A stretch of DNA of 53,683 nt from Candidatus Fimousia stercorigallinarum. GTDB lineage: Bacteria; Bacillota; Clostridia; Lachnospirales; Lachnospiraceae. The stretch lies in the NCBI GenBank assembly GCA_018715775.1, contig DVKZ01000083.1, positions 1 to 53,683 on the forward strand. The letters run 5' to 3'. Below the pieces are notes generated by a model. The model made no database searches, had not been told where the DNA came from, and saw nothing but the letters and a program-made list of their open reading frames with translations. Shown in pieces: positions 19,401-27,297 of this stretch. A program made the translations under genes and the position numbers. The number at the start of each line of letters is the position of its first letter. The first letter of the stretch is position 1.

Positions 19401-19437
19401 GAAATAATTGTAATTTATTGGAAATTAAAAGAATTGC

Positions 19438-19466
19438 TTTACACTTTTTCATTCAACCATTATACT
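19438..19466 (+). promoter_or_regulatory. mecA promoter
   Basis: TTTACA, 17-bp spacer, TATACT on the plus strand, about 30 bases before the mecA ribosome binding site. It is divergent from the promoter of the small gene, with 37 bases between the two -35 boxes. Confidence 0.7.
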
Positions 19467-19503
19467 ATATCTAAGTAAGAAGCTGTTTCTTATAGGAAAG
19501 GAT

Positions 19504-20292
19504 GTGAAGAAATTGAGAATAGAGAAAATTAATGAAAATCAAATTCGATGCACATTGACAAAATCCGATTTGGAAGAACATCAGGTTCTATTAAATGAAT
19601 TGGCATTTGGCACTGACCATGCAAAAGATCTTTTCCGCGATATGATGGCTCAGGCTTCCGAAGAATTTGGATTTGAAGCAGACGACATTCCGTTAATGAT
19701 TGAAGCCGTGCCTGTTTCTCCTGACAAACTGGTTCTTATCATAACAAAGATGGAAAATCCGGATGAGTTAGATGAACATTTTTCAAAATATATGAAGCAT
19801 TTTGACTTATCGGAAGATCCGGAAGAAGACAGTTTAGAGGACATTAACGATGAAACTGAAACATTCGGAGATTCTGTAAAACAAGAAAAAGAATCTGCCT
19901 CTCCGTTCAATCAGCTTATTCAGGAAGCACGCAGACTTGCCGGTCAGCGGGCTGAGAATAGCAAAAAAGAAACATCAGGCAACAAAAAACCTCTGCCGGA
20001 GACACATCGGATCTATCGTTTTCCATCACTTGCACAGGTGATGGATGCCTGCAGTAAAATTTATCCTTTGTATGAAGGTAATAATACGCTGTACCGGGAT
20101 TCCGAAGAGAGTTTTTATTATTTGATCATAGAACGGGGCGATCATCCCCAGGAAGATTTTAAGCGAATCGGAAATGTGTTATCAGAATTTGCATTACAGA
20201 TCCCTTACAGTTATGGTACGCATGCATATTTTGACGAGCATTTTACAAAAATTATCGAATCCAATGCCATAAATACATTAGCATCTCTGTAG
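19504..20292 (+). CDS. mecA: Adaptor protein MecA
   Basis: A 262-residue adaptor that brings substrates to the ClpC/ClpP protease. The N-terminal substrate-binding part opens with RIEKINENQIRCTLT. An acidic, Ser-rich linker (about residues 95-160) joins it to the ClpC-binding C-terminal domain with ending YGTHAYFDEHFTKIIESN. The start could be the GTG used here, very close to GGAAAGG, or the TTG three codons later that would give the usual MRIEK beginning. In Bacillus MecA controls ComK; in Clostridia the targets are mostly unknown. Confidence 0.85.
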   Translation: MKKLRIEKINENQIRCTLTKSDLEEHQVLLNELAFGTDHAKDLFRDMMAQASEEFGFEADDIPLMIEAVPVSPDKLVLIITKMENPDELDEHFSKYMKHFDLSEDPEEDSLEDINDETETFGDSVKQEKESASPFNQLIQEARRLAGQRAENSKKETSGNKKPLPETHRIYRFPSLAQVMDACSKIYPLYEGNNTLYRDSEESFYYLIIERGDHPQEDFKRIGNVLSEFALQIPYSYGTHAYFDEHFTKIIESNAINTLASL

Positions 20293-20344
20293 ATGTGCGA
20301 CAAAGGGAGCTGACGGTTAATACCGATTTTTAGCCCCTGACATA

Positions 20345-20418
20345 CAGGGAAGAGACAATCCCAAAGAATTCGGGCTTTTTTAAGAACTGAATTCTCCCGT
20401 GGACTGTCTCTTCCCTTT
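20345..20418. terminator. Long palindrome inside the element, terminator-like
   Basis: Outer arms GGGAAGAGACAATCC and GGACTGTCTCTTCCC differ at one pair and are followed by TTTT on the plus strand. Inner GAATTC blocks extend the pairing. It probably ends mecA transcription, since no other terminator follows mecA. Confidence 0.55.
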
Positions 20419-20584
20419 TGTATCCCTTATTTTAGGGCGCAAAACCCCTTGTCTGGATTTTTGGAAACGCTCCTTCTGCTAAGCGGTTTTCTGCTCCTTT
20501 TTTCTTTGTATTTCTTGATCTTATGATGTAAAAAGCAACCGATAGTCAAAACGCCGGAAATTTTATTCTCCTTGATATCACCAT

Positions 20585-20796
20585 CTGCGGGAGAAAAGAA
20601 CCTTTTTACTTTTTCTACAGTAGACATGGGAGTCTGTCTACGGGAGAAAGGAACCTTTTTACTTTTTCTTCCGTAGATATGGAAGTCGATCTACGGTGGA
20701 AATTAAACTTTTTAGTTTTCCTGCAGTAGACATGGGAGTCTGTCTACGGGAGAAAAGAGCCTTTTTACTTTTTCTGCAGTAGACATGGGAGTCTGT
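20585..20796. repeat. Four tandem 53-bp hairpin units
   Basis: Units start at 20585, 20638, 20691 and 20744 and are each exactly 53 bp, with no insertions or deletions. Each holds CTAC...GTAG outer arms and an inner A-rich/T-rich stem around ACTTTTT-type loops. Unit 2 changes the 3' arm to TTCCGTAG so that it pairs fully with CTACGG. Unit 3 changes both inner arms to GGAAA and TTTTCC. Such paired changes point to selection on the folded form. No unique spacers are present, so it is not a CRISPR array. Confidence 0.8.
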
Positions 20797-20914
20797 CTAT
20801 GCTGGGGATTCAGAATTCAGCTAATCCCAATGTAGAATAATCTTCCTTTCATGTTAGAGACCTAAATCAGTATTAACCGACAGTTTCCCTTCCTATTTTC
20901 TTATCTTGAATCCG

Positions 20915-21547
20915 TCATCCATCTTCTTTTTGATGTTCCGATTTTATGGCACTTAGATTCACGATATCCGTTGCGATCTTACGGGCAAGATGTATGTTAT
21001 GTGTCACCACGATCAATCCCATATTTCGTTTTTCAACTTCTTCTAATACAACGTTCCAGATCTGCGCCTGTGTGATAACATCCAGCATCGTACTGATCTC
21101 ATCACAGATCAGATATTCTGCGCCGCTCATCAGCGCTCTCGCAACACAGAATCGCTGCAGTTCCCCTCCGGAAAGTTCTCTCGGAAACCGGTCCAACCAC
21201 GCTTTTTCAATACCAAAGGCGTCCAGCACCTCACTTTTTAGTTCACCGCTTTCTTCCAATACACGCCGTAGTTTCCAACGCGGATTAATGGCTTTTTCCG
21301 GATGCTGATAGATCAGCTGCACCGGACATACTCCTTTTTTAGGCAGAAGCTTTCCATCCAGCAGAATCTGTCCTTTTACCGGTTCCAAATATCCAGCCAA
21401 AAGCAGGGCAAGCGTCGATTTTCCGTAGCCGCTCGGCGCAAAAATCGCAAGACGCTGTCCTTTCTCAACCTTTATGCTTTGGTCTTCCAGGATCCATGGC
21501 TGATGTTTTCCATATCGAAAATATATATTTTTTGCTTCAAGAGCCAT
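20915..21547 (-). CDS. ABC transporter ATPase, nickel/peptide class (second ATPase)
   Basis: A 210-residue ATPase of the NikE/OppF type. Walker A is APSGYGKST (about residues 37-45), the signature is ELSGGELQR (about 124-132) and Walker B ends LICDEIS. It is shorter than usual and lacks the C-terminal oligopeptide-transporter extension. Its start lies inside the end of the first ATPase gene, so the pair is probably translated together as a heterodimer. It is the last gene of the importer operon. The repeat element begins 22 bases past its stop and may supply the transcription end. Confidence 0.82.
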   Translation of the reverse strand: MALEAKNIYFRYGKHQPWILEDQSIKVEKGQRLAIFAPSGYGKSTLALLLAGYLEPVKGQILLDGKLLPKKGVCPVQLIYQHPEKAINPRWKLRRVLEESGELKSEVLDAFGIEKAWLDRFPRELSGGELQRFCVARALMSGAEYLICDEISTMLDVITQAQIWNVVLEEVEKRNMGLIVVTHNIHLARKIATDIVNLSAIKSEHQKEDG

Positions 21548-22472
21548 AATAGCACCTCACTTCACCGCCGCGGCATTCTCTGACCGGCGGAACTTCCTTC
21601 TCACAGACTTCTGTTTTATGCGGACAGCGCGGAGCAAACAAACATCCTTGGGGAAGATTGCCTGCATAAGGCTGAAATCCTTCGATTGGCTGAAATCCAT
21701 TTTGTGGAAGAGCATTCCAGAGCGCTTTCGAATATGGATGCCTTAACCGGTCTGCCCCCTGTTTAAAATCCGATGCCCACGCTGTCTCAACCGTAGTACC
21801 TGCATAAAAGACCGCAACTCTGTCAGCAAATTCTACCGCCAGATCAATGTCATGCGTGATCAGAATAACGGCTTTTCCTTCATCCGCCATTTCCCGAAAC
21901 ATTTTTAATGCCTCCAATGCCTGATCCAGACTCATTCCCGGAGTCGGTTCATCCGCAACGATCAATTCCGCATCTGTGATCAAAGCCGTAGAGACAAGGA
22001 CACGTCTTGCCATTCCGCCGGAAAGCTGAAACGGATAGAGCTGTCTCGTTTTTTCCGGGAGTTCCAGCCTCTTCCACAATTGCTTTCGTTTTTTCCCCAA
22101 TTCCTGTGTTTTTCGTCCCTCTACCTGCGCACCCACTTTCATCAGCGGGTCCAAAAAGGATACCGACTGCGGGACCAGGGCGATTTCTTTGCCTCTGAGC
22201 TGTCTTTGCCGCTCAGGAGTCAGTTCCTGTCCTTTATAATGCAGATGTCCCTGAACTTTCGCATTTCCCGGTAAAATTCCAAGTATCGCAGATGCGAGCA
22301 GGCTTTTTCCGGATCCGGAAGATCCGGCGATCGCGATCACTTCTCCCGGATAAACGGTCAAATGAAGATCCGAGATTACTTTCAGATCCTTCTGTTCCAA
22401 TCCATGATCGTACATCCGAAAAGAAACAGACAGATCATGAATCTCTAAAAGCGTATCTTTTTTTTGTTCCAT
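21537..22472 (-). CDS. ABC transporter ATPase, nickel/peptide class (first ATPase)
   Basis: A 311-residue NikD/OppD-type ATPase. Walker A is GSSGSGKS, the signature LSGGMARR and Walker B LIVADEP. The C-terminal oligopeptide domain ends with a Cys-rich segment GCLFAPRCPHKTEVCE, as is usual in this class. The start was set at the ATG preceded by AGGAGG; an in-frame ATG eight codons upstream lies within the permease gene and has no site. Confidence 0.85.
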   Translation of the reverse strand: MEQKKDTLLEIHDLSVSFRMYDHGLEQKDLKVISDLHLTVYPGEVIAIAGSSGSGKSLLASAILGILPGNAKVQGHLHYKGQELTPERQRQLRGKEIALVPQSVSFLDPLMKVGAQVEGRKTQELGKKRKQLWKRLELPEKTRQLYPFQLSGGMARRVLVSTALITDAELIVADEPTPGMSLDQALEALKMFREMADEGKAVILITHDIDLAVEFADRVAVFYAGTTVETAWASDFKQGADRLRHPYSKALWNALPQNGFQPIEGFQPYAGNLPQGCLFAPRCPHKTEVCEKEVPPVRECRGGEVRCYYGS

Positions 22473-22482
22473 ATTCAGCCTC

Positions 22483-23304
22483 CTATTCCTGTGCACTGTA
22501 TGGATCGAGCATCATCCGCAGATGATCCCCCAGTTTATCGATCAAAAGTACGATCAGGACAAGGGTCATTCCCGGAAGAACCGCTGTCCACCACATGCCC
22601 GCCGACAGATAACGCATACTTTCCGACAGGATAATACCGATTGCGGATTGTTCCGGCGGCAGACCGAATCCGAGAAAAGAAACCGAAGCTTCATGCAGGA
22701 TCGCATGCGGAAACATTAAGACCAATCCTACAAAAAATTGCGGCACCAAATGCGGCAGAAGATGATGGATCATGATCCAACCGCTTGATTTTCCAAGTTT
22801 TCTTGATACTGCCACATATTGCTGTGACCGCAGCTGCAGCACTTCTCCACGGATCAAACGCGCCAGGCTGCACCAATGGGTGGCGGCAATCCCTACGATC
22901 AATCCCTGCAGTCCACGTCCCATCGCAAATGAGATCAATATGATCAATATCGTATGCGGTACTCCCATGACCAGATCGATCACCCAGTTTATCAAGGCAT
23001 CCAGCCACGCAGATCCGGCTGCTGCCGCGATCCCTATCAGCACCGCGATCACCGCACTGATCAAAGAAGCAATGAGTCCTACCGTCATACTGACAGACAA
23101 GCCCTTCCATGTGCGAAGAAAAAGATCCCTGCCGAGTGCATCTGTTCCAAATGGATGCTCCGGACACGGGGATCGTCTGGCATTTAAAAAACTTCCGGTG
23201 ACCGCATCTTCGGGGATCATCGTTCCGAAAAGATAAATAGCGATCACAATACCGGCCATCAAAGCCGTCAACATTACAACTTTCGTTCGGCGATTCCATT
23301 TCAT
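22483..23304 (-). CDS. ABC transporter permease, NikC/OppC type
   Basis: A 273-residue inner-membrane permease with about six helices. The N-terminal helix is followed by the PEHPFGTDALGRDLF signature of the DppC/NikC group. The EAA-type ATPase contact loop is AVSRKLGKSSGWIMIHHLLP. ATGA overlap with the upstream permease gene indicates coupled translation. Confidence 0.87.
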   Translation of the reverse strand: MKWNRRTKVVMLTALMAGIVIAIYLFGTMIPEDAVTGSFLNARRSPCPEHPFGTDALGRDLFLRTWKGLSVSMTVGLIASLISAVIAVLIGIAAAAGSAWLDALINWVIDLVMGVPHTILIILISFAMGRGLQGLIVGIAATHWCSLARLIRGEVLQLRSQQYVAVSRKLGKSSGWIMIHHLLPHLVPQFFVGLVLMFPHAILHEASVSFLGFGLPPEQSAIGIILSESMRYLSAGMWWTAVLPGMTLVLIVLLIDKLGDHLRMMLDPYSAQE

Positions 23305-24299
23305 AACTCGTTCACCTCCCGGATCTGTGGATCTACGACACCATAAAGAAGGTTCGCGATCATATTTCCGACACAGACAAATAAAGCGGAAAACAACGTA
23401 ATCCCGAGAAGCAAAGGCACGTCTCCATTCAGTCCTGCCGCAGAAACGGCACTGCCGAGCCCGGGATAACTAAATACATTTTCTGCCATAACCGATCCGC
23501 CGAACAGCTCTGCGAACGAAGCAAACTGCAGCGTCAATGCCGGAAGTAAAATATTTCTAAAGCCATGGCGCCGGAGGATCGTCCAATCTCCTTCTCCGCG
23601 CGCATGTGCAAATAAAACATATTCACTGTTCCATACATCGATCAGTTTTTGACGGGTATGCAGGGCAATATTGGAAAAAGACATGAGACTCAGGGTAAAT
23701 GCCGGCAGGATCAGATGATAAATTTTTTCGAAAATAGTCACATTAACACTTGTCACCCCGACCGGAGTGGAAAAACCGATCGGAAACCAGCCCAGCCATA
23801 CGGAAAAGATCAGAAGAAAGACCAGTCCCAGCCAGAAAGTCGGAACAGAGCTTAAAATATAACATATTTTCTTAATGATTTTATCCGGAGCCTTGTCCTT
23901 ATACATTCCCATAATACATCCGCAGCTAAAACCGATCACACCCGCCAGCATCCACGCGCACAGCATCAATGCCAGAGAATTCAAAAACCGTTCCCCGATA
24001 ATATCCGCAACCGGTCTCCGATAGATCAGCGACTCCCCGAGATTTCCATGCAGAAGTTCAGACAGCCATGTCAGATATCGTTCCACCGGCGGTTCCTGGA
24101 CGCCCCAGTAAGCTTCGATCTCCATCCGCTGCTCCGGAGAAACAGACGCTCCCAGCTCCAGAATATACTGCTGAACAGGATCGACCGGTGATGCGCTTAC
24201 AAGAGCAAAGGACAAAATGCTTACCGCAAGCAGCAGCGATAAGATCTTTATGCTGTTTGTAAGAAAAATACGGGCAAGCCGTCTAACGATTCCTTTCAT
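23301..24299 (-). CDS. ABC transporter permease, NikB/OppB type
   Basis: A 332-residue permease. The SPVDPVQQYI segment after the first helix and the loop WGVQEPPVERYLTWL are typical of NikB/DppB proteins. The EAA loop is FAHARGEGDWTILRRHGFRN. The C-terminus contains the GLGSAVSAAGLNGDVPLLLG segment of the class. It lies 39 bases after the binding-protein gene. Confidence 0.87.
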   Translation of the reverse strand: MKGIVRRLARIFLTNSIKILSLLLAVSILSFALVSASPVDPVQQYILELGASVSPEQRMEIEAYWGVQEPPVERYLTWLSELLHGNLGESLIYRRPVADIIGERFLNSLALMLCAWMLAGVIGFSCGCIMGMYKDKAPDKIIKKICYILSSVPTFWLGLVFLLIFSVWLGWFPIGFSTPVGVTSVNVTIFEKIYHLILPAFTLSLMSFSNIALHTRQKLIDVWNSEYVLFAHARGEGDWTILRRHGFRNILLPALTLQFASFAELFGGSVMAENVFSYPGLGSAVSAAGLNGDVPLLLGITLFSALFVCVGNMIANLLYGVVDPQIREVNEL

Positions 24300-24338
24300 A
24301 ATCTTATTACCTCAATTTCTAATGGATTTTGAACAGGA

Positions 24339-25931
24339 TTATTCAGCCCATGTCCATTCATTCAGATTCTGGATCAGAGGCAAACCGTGTCCATGTCCAT
24401 GGATCGGCTGTTCTCCGATGGAAAGACCATCCCGTACATAGGTGACATGATCAAGATTCACGATCCATACCCAAGGACATTCCCCTTTCATTGCCGTACC
24501 AGTCGTACCGTCCCACTGTACTTTCTGCCAGTTCTCATTCGCTTCTTCTGCCGTCAGCGATTCCATAGCAGCTTCCAGATAACCATCTGTCACATCGCTC
24601 CTATACCCTTCCGGATTATAGTAGTCATCCAGGAGTGCTCCCTCTGAACGATATAGATAATACGTTTCATTTGGACTGGAAGAACCCCAACCCATCATAA
24701 CCGCTTCAGAAAACATTCGCTGCATAATTTCATCCCAGCTGATTCCTTCTATATTAATTTTAATTCCGATATCCGCGACCTGTTCCGAAGCGGCCATCGC
24801 AACCGCCTGACGCACGGAATCTCCGGCAGGATAAATACAGGAAAATTCAGCTTTCAATCCATCCTTTTCCACAATGCCGTCTCCATCCGTATCTTCCCAT
24901 CCGGCATCTGCCAAGAGCTGTTTCGCATATGCAGCATCTGTCTCAATCTTTACTTCCGGATTATTCCATGGCATTCCATCATTTTCTGAATAAGCCGGCC
25001 GTCCAAATCCATTTAATGCCACATCAACAATCTGCTGGCGGTCGATCGCATATGCTATTGCCTGGCGGATCTCAATGTTACAGGTCACATCATTTCCGAT
25101 CGGCGCTCCGCTTTCTGTTTTCTTTCCTTCATCCGGAAGCATCGGTAGCGTAAATCCCCGGTTATCTGCAGAAGTGATCGCTTCTATATGATATCCATCC
25201 ACCTCTGTGGAAGCGAGCGTCGCAGAAGAATAGGCAACATCGACTTCTCCTGCCTGAACCGCTGCAAGCGCTGCGTCTTCCGACATAAATACGACCGTAA
25301 CATTTTTGATCGACGGAACGGTTCCGTAATAATTCTCATTCGCCGTAAAAAGAATCTGCTCCTGCGGTCTCCATTCTACAAATCGGTAAGGGCCAGACCC
25401 GATCGGATTCGTTCCATAATCCTCGCTGTAAGCATGCTCCGGGACAATCCCGATAGACGCAAGCGTATTTAAAAAGATCGAAGTCGGCTTCGAAAGCCTG
25501 ATCTCTATCGTCGTATCATCCTGCGCTTTTGCACTTTCCATATAGGTAAGATCCACCGATCCCTGCGCTCCTTTTGCCGTCTCCAGCGTAAATGCAACAT
25601 CTGATGCCGTCACTTTCTCTCCATCTGTAAAATACGCATCATCCCGGATTTTGAATGTCCACTCCAGGCCATCCGAGGACAATGCATAATCCACAGCCAG
25701 ATCATTTTCAAATTCCAGATCCTCCGTATATCTTACAAGAGTGCTCTGTACGATCGGAGAATTTCCATGTCCCCAGCCTTGTGTCGGATCCAGCGTTTCC
25801 AGTTCCGATCCGATGGCAATGACAACACTGTCCTTATCTCCAGCCTGACTTTCTGTCTCATTCCCGCAGGCTGTCAGGCTAAACATCATAATTCCTGCTA
25901 AAAGTAAAGCGACTGCTCTTTTGATTTTCAT
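24339..25931 (-). CDS. ABC transporter substrate-binding lipoprotein, nickel/peptide class, His-rich tail
   Basis: A 530-residue SBP_bac_5 protein. The start is the ATG with GGAAAGGA upstream; it gives a classical lipoprotein signal with lipobox LTAC and lipidated Cys22. The upstream in-frame extension is leader RNA, not signal. The domain carries LETLDPTQGWGHG near the mature N-terminus and GSGPYRFVEWRPQE mid-protein. The last 30 residues contain GEQPIHGHGHGLPL, a His/Gly cluster suited to metal binding. The class includes nickel, metallophore and peptide importers. The tail favours a metal such as Ni or Co, but this is inference. Confidence 0.85.
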   Translation of the reverse strand: MKIKRAVALLLAGIMMFSLTACGNETESQAGDKDSVVIAIGSELETLDPTQGWGHGNSPIVQSTLVRYTEDLEFENDLAVDYALSSDGLEWTFKIRDDAYFTDGEKVTASDVAFTLETAKGAQGSVDLTYMESAKAQDDTTIEIRLSKPTSIFLNTLASIGIVPEHAYSEDYGTNPIGSGPYRFVEWRPQEQILFTANENYYGTVPSIKNVTVVFMSEDAALAAVQAGEVDVAYSSATLASTEVDGYHIEAITSADNRGFTLPMLPDEGKKTESGAPIGNDVTCNIEIRQAIAYAIDRQQIVDVALNGFGRPAYSENDGMPWNNPEVKIETDAAYAKQLLADAGWEDTDGDGIVEKDGLKAEFSCIYPAGDSVRQAVAMAASEQVADIGIKINIEGISWDEIMQRMFSEAVMMGWGSSSPNETYYLYRSEGALLDDYYNPEGYRSDVTDGYLEAAMESLTAEEANENWQKVQWDGTTGTAMKGECPWVWIVNLDHVTYVRDGLSIGEQPIHGHGHGLPLIQNLNEWTWAE

Positions 25932-26138
25932 GTATGTTTTTCCTTTCCTCAATTTAATATTACGTAATATAGAAGTACAGATACTTCCACACACAAAATA
26001 ATAAAGCACACAGATCCTCTTCAGAGAATTTATGTGCTTTCTTAGCATCTCTTACAAATAAAATACTTTCATTGCTCATTTTGATCAAAAAAACTAACGC
26101 TTCTGCATTAGCATAGATAGCTTCATGCTATCAATAAC
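25932..26138 (-). promoter_or_regulatory. Structured leader of the importer operon with attenuator-like hairpins
   Basis: The roughly 200-base leader begins with the palindrome GATAGCATGAAGCTATC (26116-26132), followed at once by CTAATGC-AGAA-GCGTTAG and seven Ts (26087-26111), which looks like an intrinsic terminator about 25-45 bases after the transcription start. Further down is a second hairpin (AAAGCACA...TGTGCTTT, roughly 26000-26040). No known riboswitch class, including NiCo, was recognised. Confidence 0.55.
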
Positions 26139-26167
26139 ATTATATACTATAGCTATATAAAAATCAA
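26139..26167 (-). promoter_or_regulatory. Promoter of the importer operon
   Basis: On the minus strand TTGATT, 17-bp spacer, TATAAT. The spacer holds the palindrome TATAGCTATA, and the first transcribed bases hold GATAGC...GCTATC, so both could be operator half-sites for one repressor. Confidence 0.7.
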
Positions 26168-26200
26168 TATTCAGAAAAATCGTTTTTCTGTTATGCCGAA

Positions 26201-26602
26201 TTATAAATGATCTAATTCATCGATCACTGCCTGGATCAAGCGACTGAGATTCAGATCACTGACTCCTACAACGATGTTATCACAATGATTTACCGGTATT
26301 AAAAGCCGCTTCGCATCACTCTGTGCGACTGCTGCCGCCATACGTGGCGTAATCTCTCCAAACAGCGCATCGGCAATCACAATTCCAATCGGCCCGATAA
26401 TCACATCTGCCTTTCTGCTGTTTACAACTGTGGCATTTTCTCCGGTTGCTGCATGATCTGCACCGGCTTTCAGCATTGCGGATGTAGCAGCCGAATTCGT
26501 TCCAACAGCTGTGATCACCGCATCCGGCCGGTTTGCTTTGATCGCTGTAACCAGTTGTCTTCCAATTCCGCCTCCCTGGGCATCAATGACTAATATATTC
26601 AT
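26201..26602 (-). CDS. DUF3842 family protein
   Basis: A 133-residue protein of a family of unknown function found in Clostridia. The N-terminus MNILVIDAQGGGIGRQL resembles a nucleotide-binding beta-alpha-beta unit with a Gly-rich loop. Repeated GA/AA-rich helices (SAMLKAGADHAATGENA, SRKADVIIGPIG) suggest a small alpha/beta Rossmann-like fold. The start is the ATG after AAAAGGAG; an earlier in-frame ATG lacks a site. It stands upstream of the metal/peptide importer, which has its own promoter. Confidence 0.8.
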   Translation of the reverse strand: MNILVIDAQGGGIGRQLVTAIKANRPDAVITAVGTNSAATSAMLKAGADHAATGENATVVNSRKADVIIGPIGIVIADALFGEITPRMAAAVAQSDAKRLLIPVNHCDNIVVGVSDLNLSRLIQAVIDELDHL

Positions 26603-26646
26603 AGTATTTCTCCTTTTATCGTGCTGCATCCTTTTTCTCTGTTCGT

Positions 26647-26675
26647 ATTATACCATGCATGATTTTCCTTTTCCA
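26647..26675 (-). promoter_or_regulatory. Promoter of the DUF3842 gene
   Basis: TATAAT with a TG extended -10 on the minus strand. A weak -35 (TGGAAA) lies at 17-bp spacing. Confidence 0.5.
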
Positions 26676-26696
26676 GAATTATAAAGATCAGAAATA

Positions 26697-26750
26697 AGAA
26701 ACAGACATCATGTTAACCATATTCTTCCGGCTTTCCATAATGTCTGTTTT
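26697..26750. terminator. Bidirectional terminator-like hairpin
   Basis: AAACAGACATCATG pairs with CATAATGTCTGTTT across a 24-base loop. Both strands show short T-runs after the stem. It backs up the stronger hairpin nearer the ferredoxin gene. Confidence 0.5.
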
Positions 26751-26810
26751 ATCCGTTTATCATATAAAATTATATTGAGAAAAATTATCATCAAAAATTT
26801 TTAAAAAATA

Positions 26811-26840
26811 TGAGAAACACGCGACGCGCGTCTCTCATAT
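26811..26840 (-). terminator. Intrinsic terminator after the ferredoxin gene
   Basis: On the minus strand ATGAGAGACGCG pairs with CGCGTGTTTCTCAT and is followed by ATTTTTT. It lies 26 bases past the ferredoxin stop. Confidence 0.75.
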
Positions 26841-26865
26841 TAATTTGTGATTATGTAAGTATTAA

Positions 26866-27036
26866 TTATTCTGCGCTGATAGCTCCTACAGGGCATCCAT
26901 CTGCACAAGAACCGCAATCTAAACATGTATCAGCATCGATTTCGTATTTTCCATCGCCTTCAGCAATAGCGCCAGCTGGGCATGTTCCTTCGCAAGCTCC
27001 ACACATAATACAATCATCAGAAATTACATATGCCAT
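26866..27036 (-). CDS. 2[4Fe-4S] ferredoxin, clostridial type
   Basis: A 56-residue electron carrier. Two classical motifs are present: CIMCGACEGTCP (residues 9-20) and CLDCGSCADGCP (about 38-49), with the internal pseudo-twofold repeat of clostridial ferredoxins (PAGAI and PVGAI after each motif). It has an AAGGAGG site. It is monocistronic, with its own promoter and terminator, and likely serves as a general low-potential carrier. Confidence 0.95.
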   Translation of the reverse strand: MAYVISDDCIMCGACEGTCPAGAIAEGDGKYEIDADTCLDCGSCADGCPVGAISAE

Positions 27037-27077
27037 AATTCGTTCCTCCTTATAACTTTATAGTACTATTTCTACAC

Positions 27078-27132
27078 TGATAAGATTTTATCAAGTTATT
27101 ATTATAATAATACACTTAACCTTTTCTGGCAA
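27078..27132 (-). promoter_or_regulatory. Ferredoxin promoter with palindrome at the transcription start
   Basis: On the minus strand TTGCCA, 17-bp spacer, TATTAT (27104-27132). The first transcribed bases overlap an inverted repeat TGATAA-AATC-TTATCA (27078-27093), a possible operator or mRNA-stabilising hairpin. Confidence 0.6.
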
Positions 27133-27297
27133 GTGATTTTTTGTACTAAAATTCAGACATATCGACATTTGGGGTTCTGTTGAGAAAAATAAATCATTTG
27201 GTTCCGGTTTTTACAATTAAATGAATGATTTTCCCTTTTTAAATCGTATTTATAATGAAAGCAATAAAAAATCATATATAATGAAGGAGGAAAGGTC

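Larger units (their letters stand above)
20302..20892. mobile_element. Non-autonomous inverted-repeat element carrying 53-bp hairpin units
   Basis: The ends are imperfect inverted repeats of about 40 bases: the left end begins AAGGGAGCTGACGGTTAATA and the right end, read inward on the minus strand, AAGGGAAACTGTCGGTTAATA. Each end holds a small CGGT-TAAT-ACCG hairpin. Inside are a long palindrome (20345-20418, GGGAAGAGAC...GTCTCTTCCC) and four 53-bp units. No transposase is encoded; a 66-codon frame on the minus strand runs through the repeats and looks like chance. A closely matching right end occurs at the window start, so the element is present in several copies. No clear target-site duplication is seen. 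Confidence 0.7.

Noticed and set aside
20427..20627. 66-codon frame in the inverted-repeat element
   Set aside because: It runs through the palindrome and hairpin units, is Lys/Arg/Ser-rich with no recognisable domain, and has no convincing ribosome binding site.
20585..20796. CRISPR array
   Set aside because: The units are contiguous 53-bp repeats with no unique spacers, and no cas genes are in the window.
25932..26048. 39-codon extension of the binding lipoprotein
   Set aside because: It would bury the lipoprotein signal; the internal ATG has a ribosome binding site and a correct lipobox.
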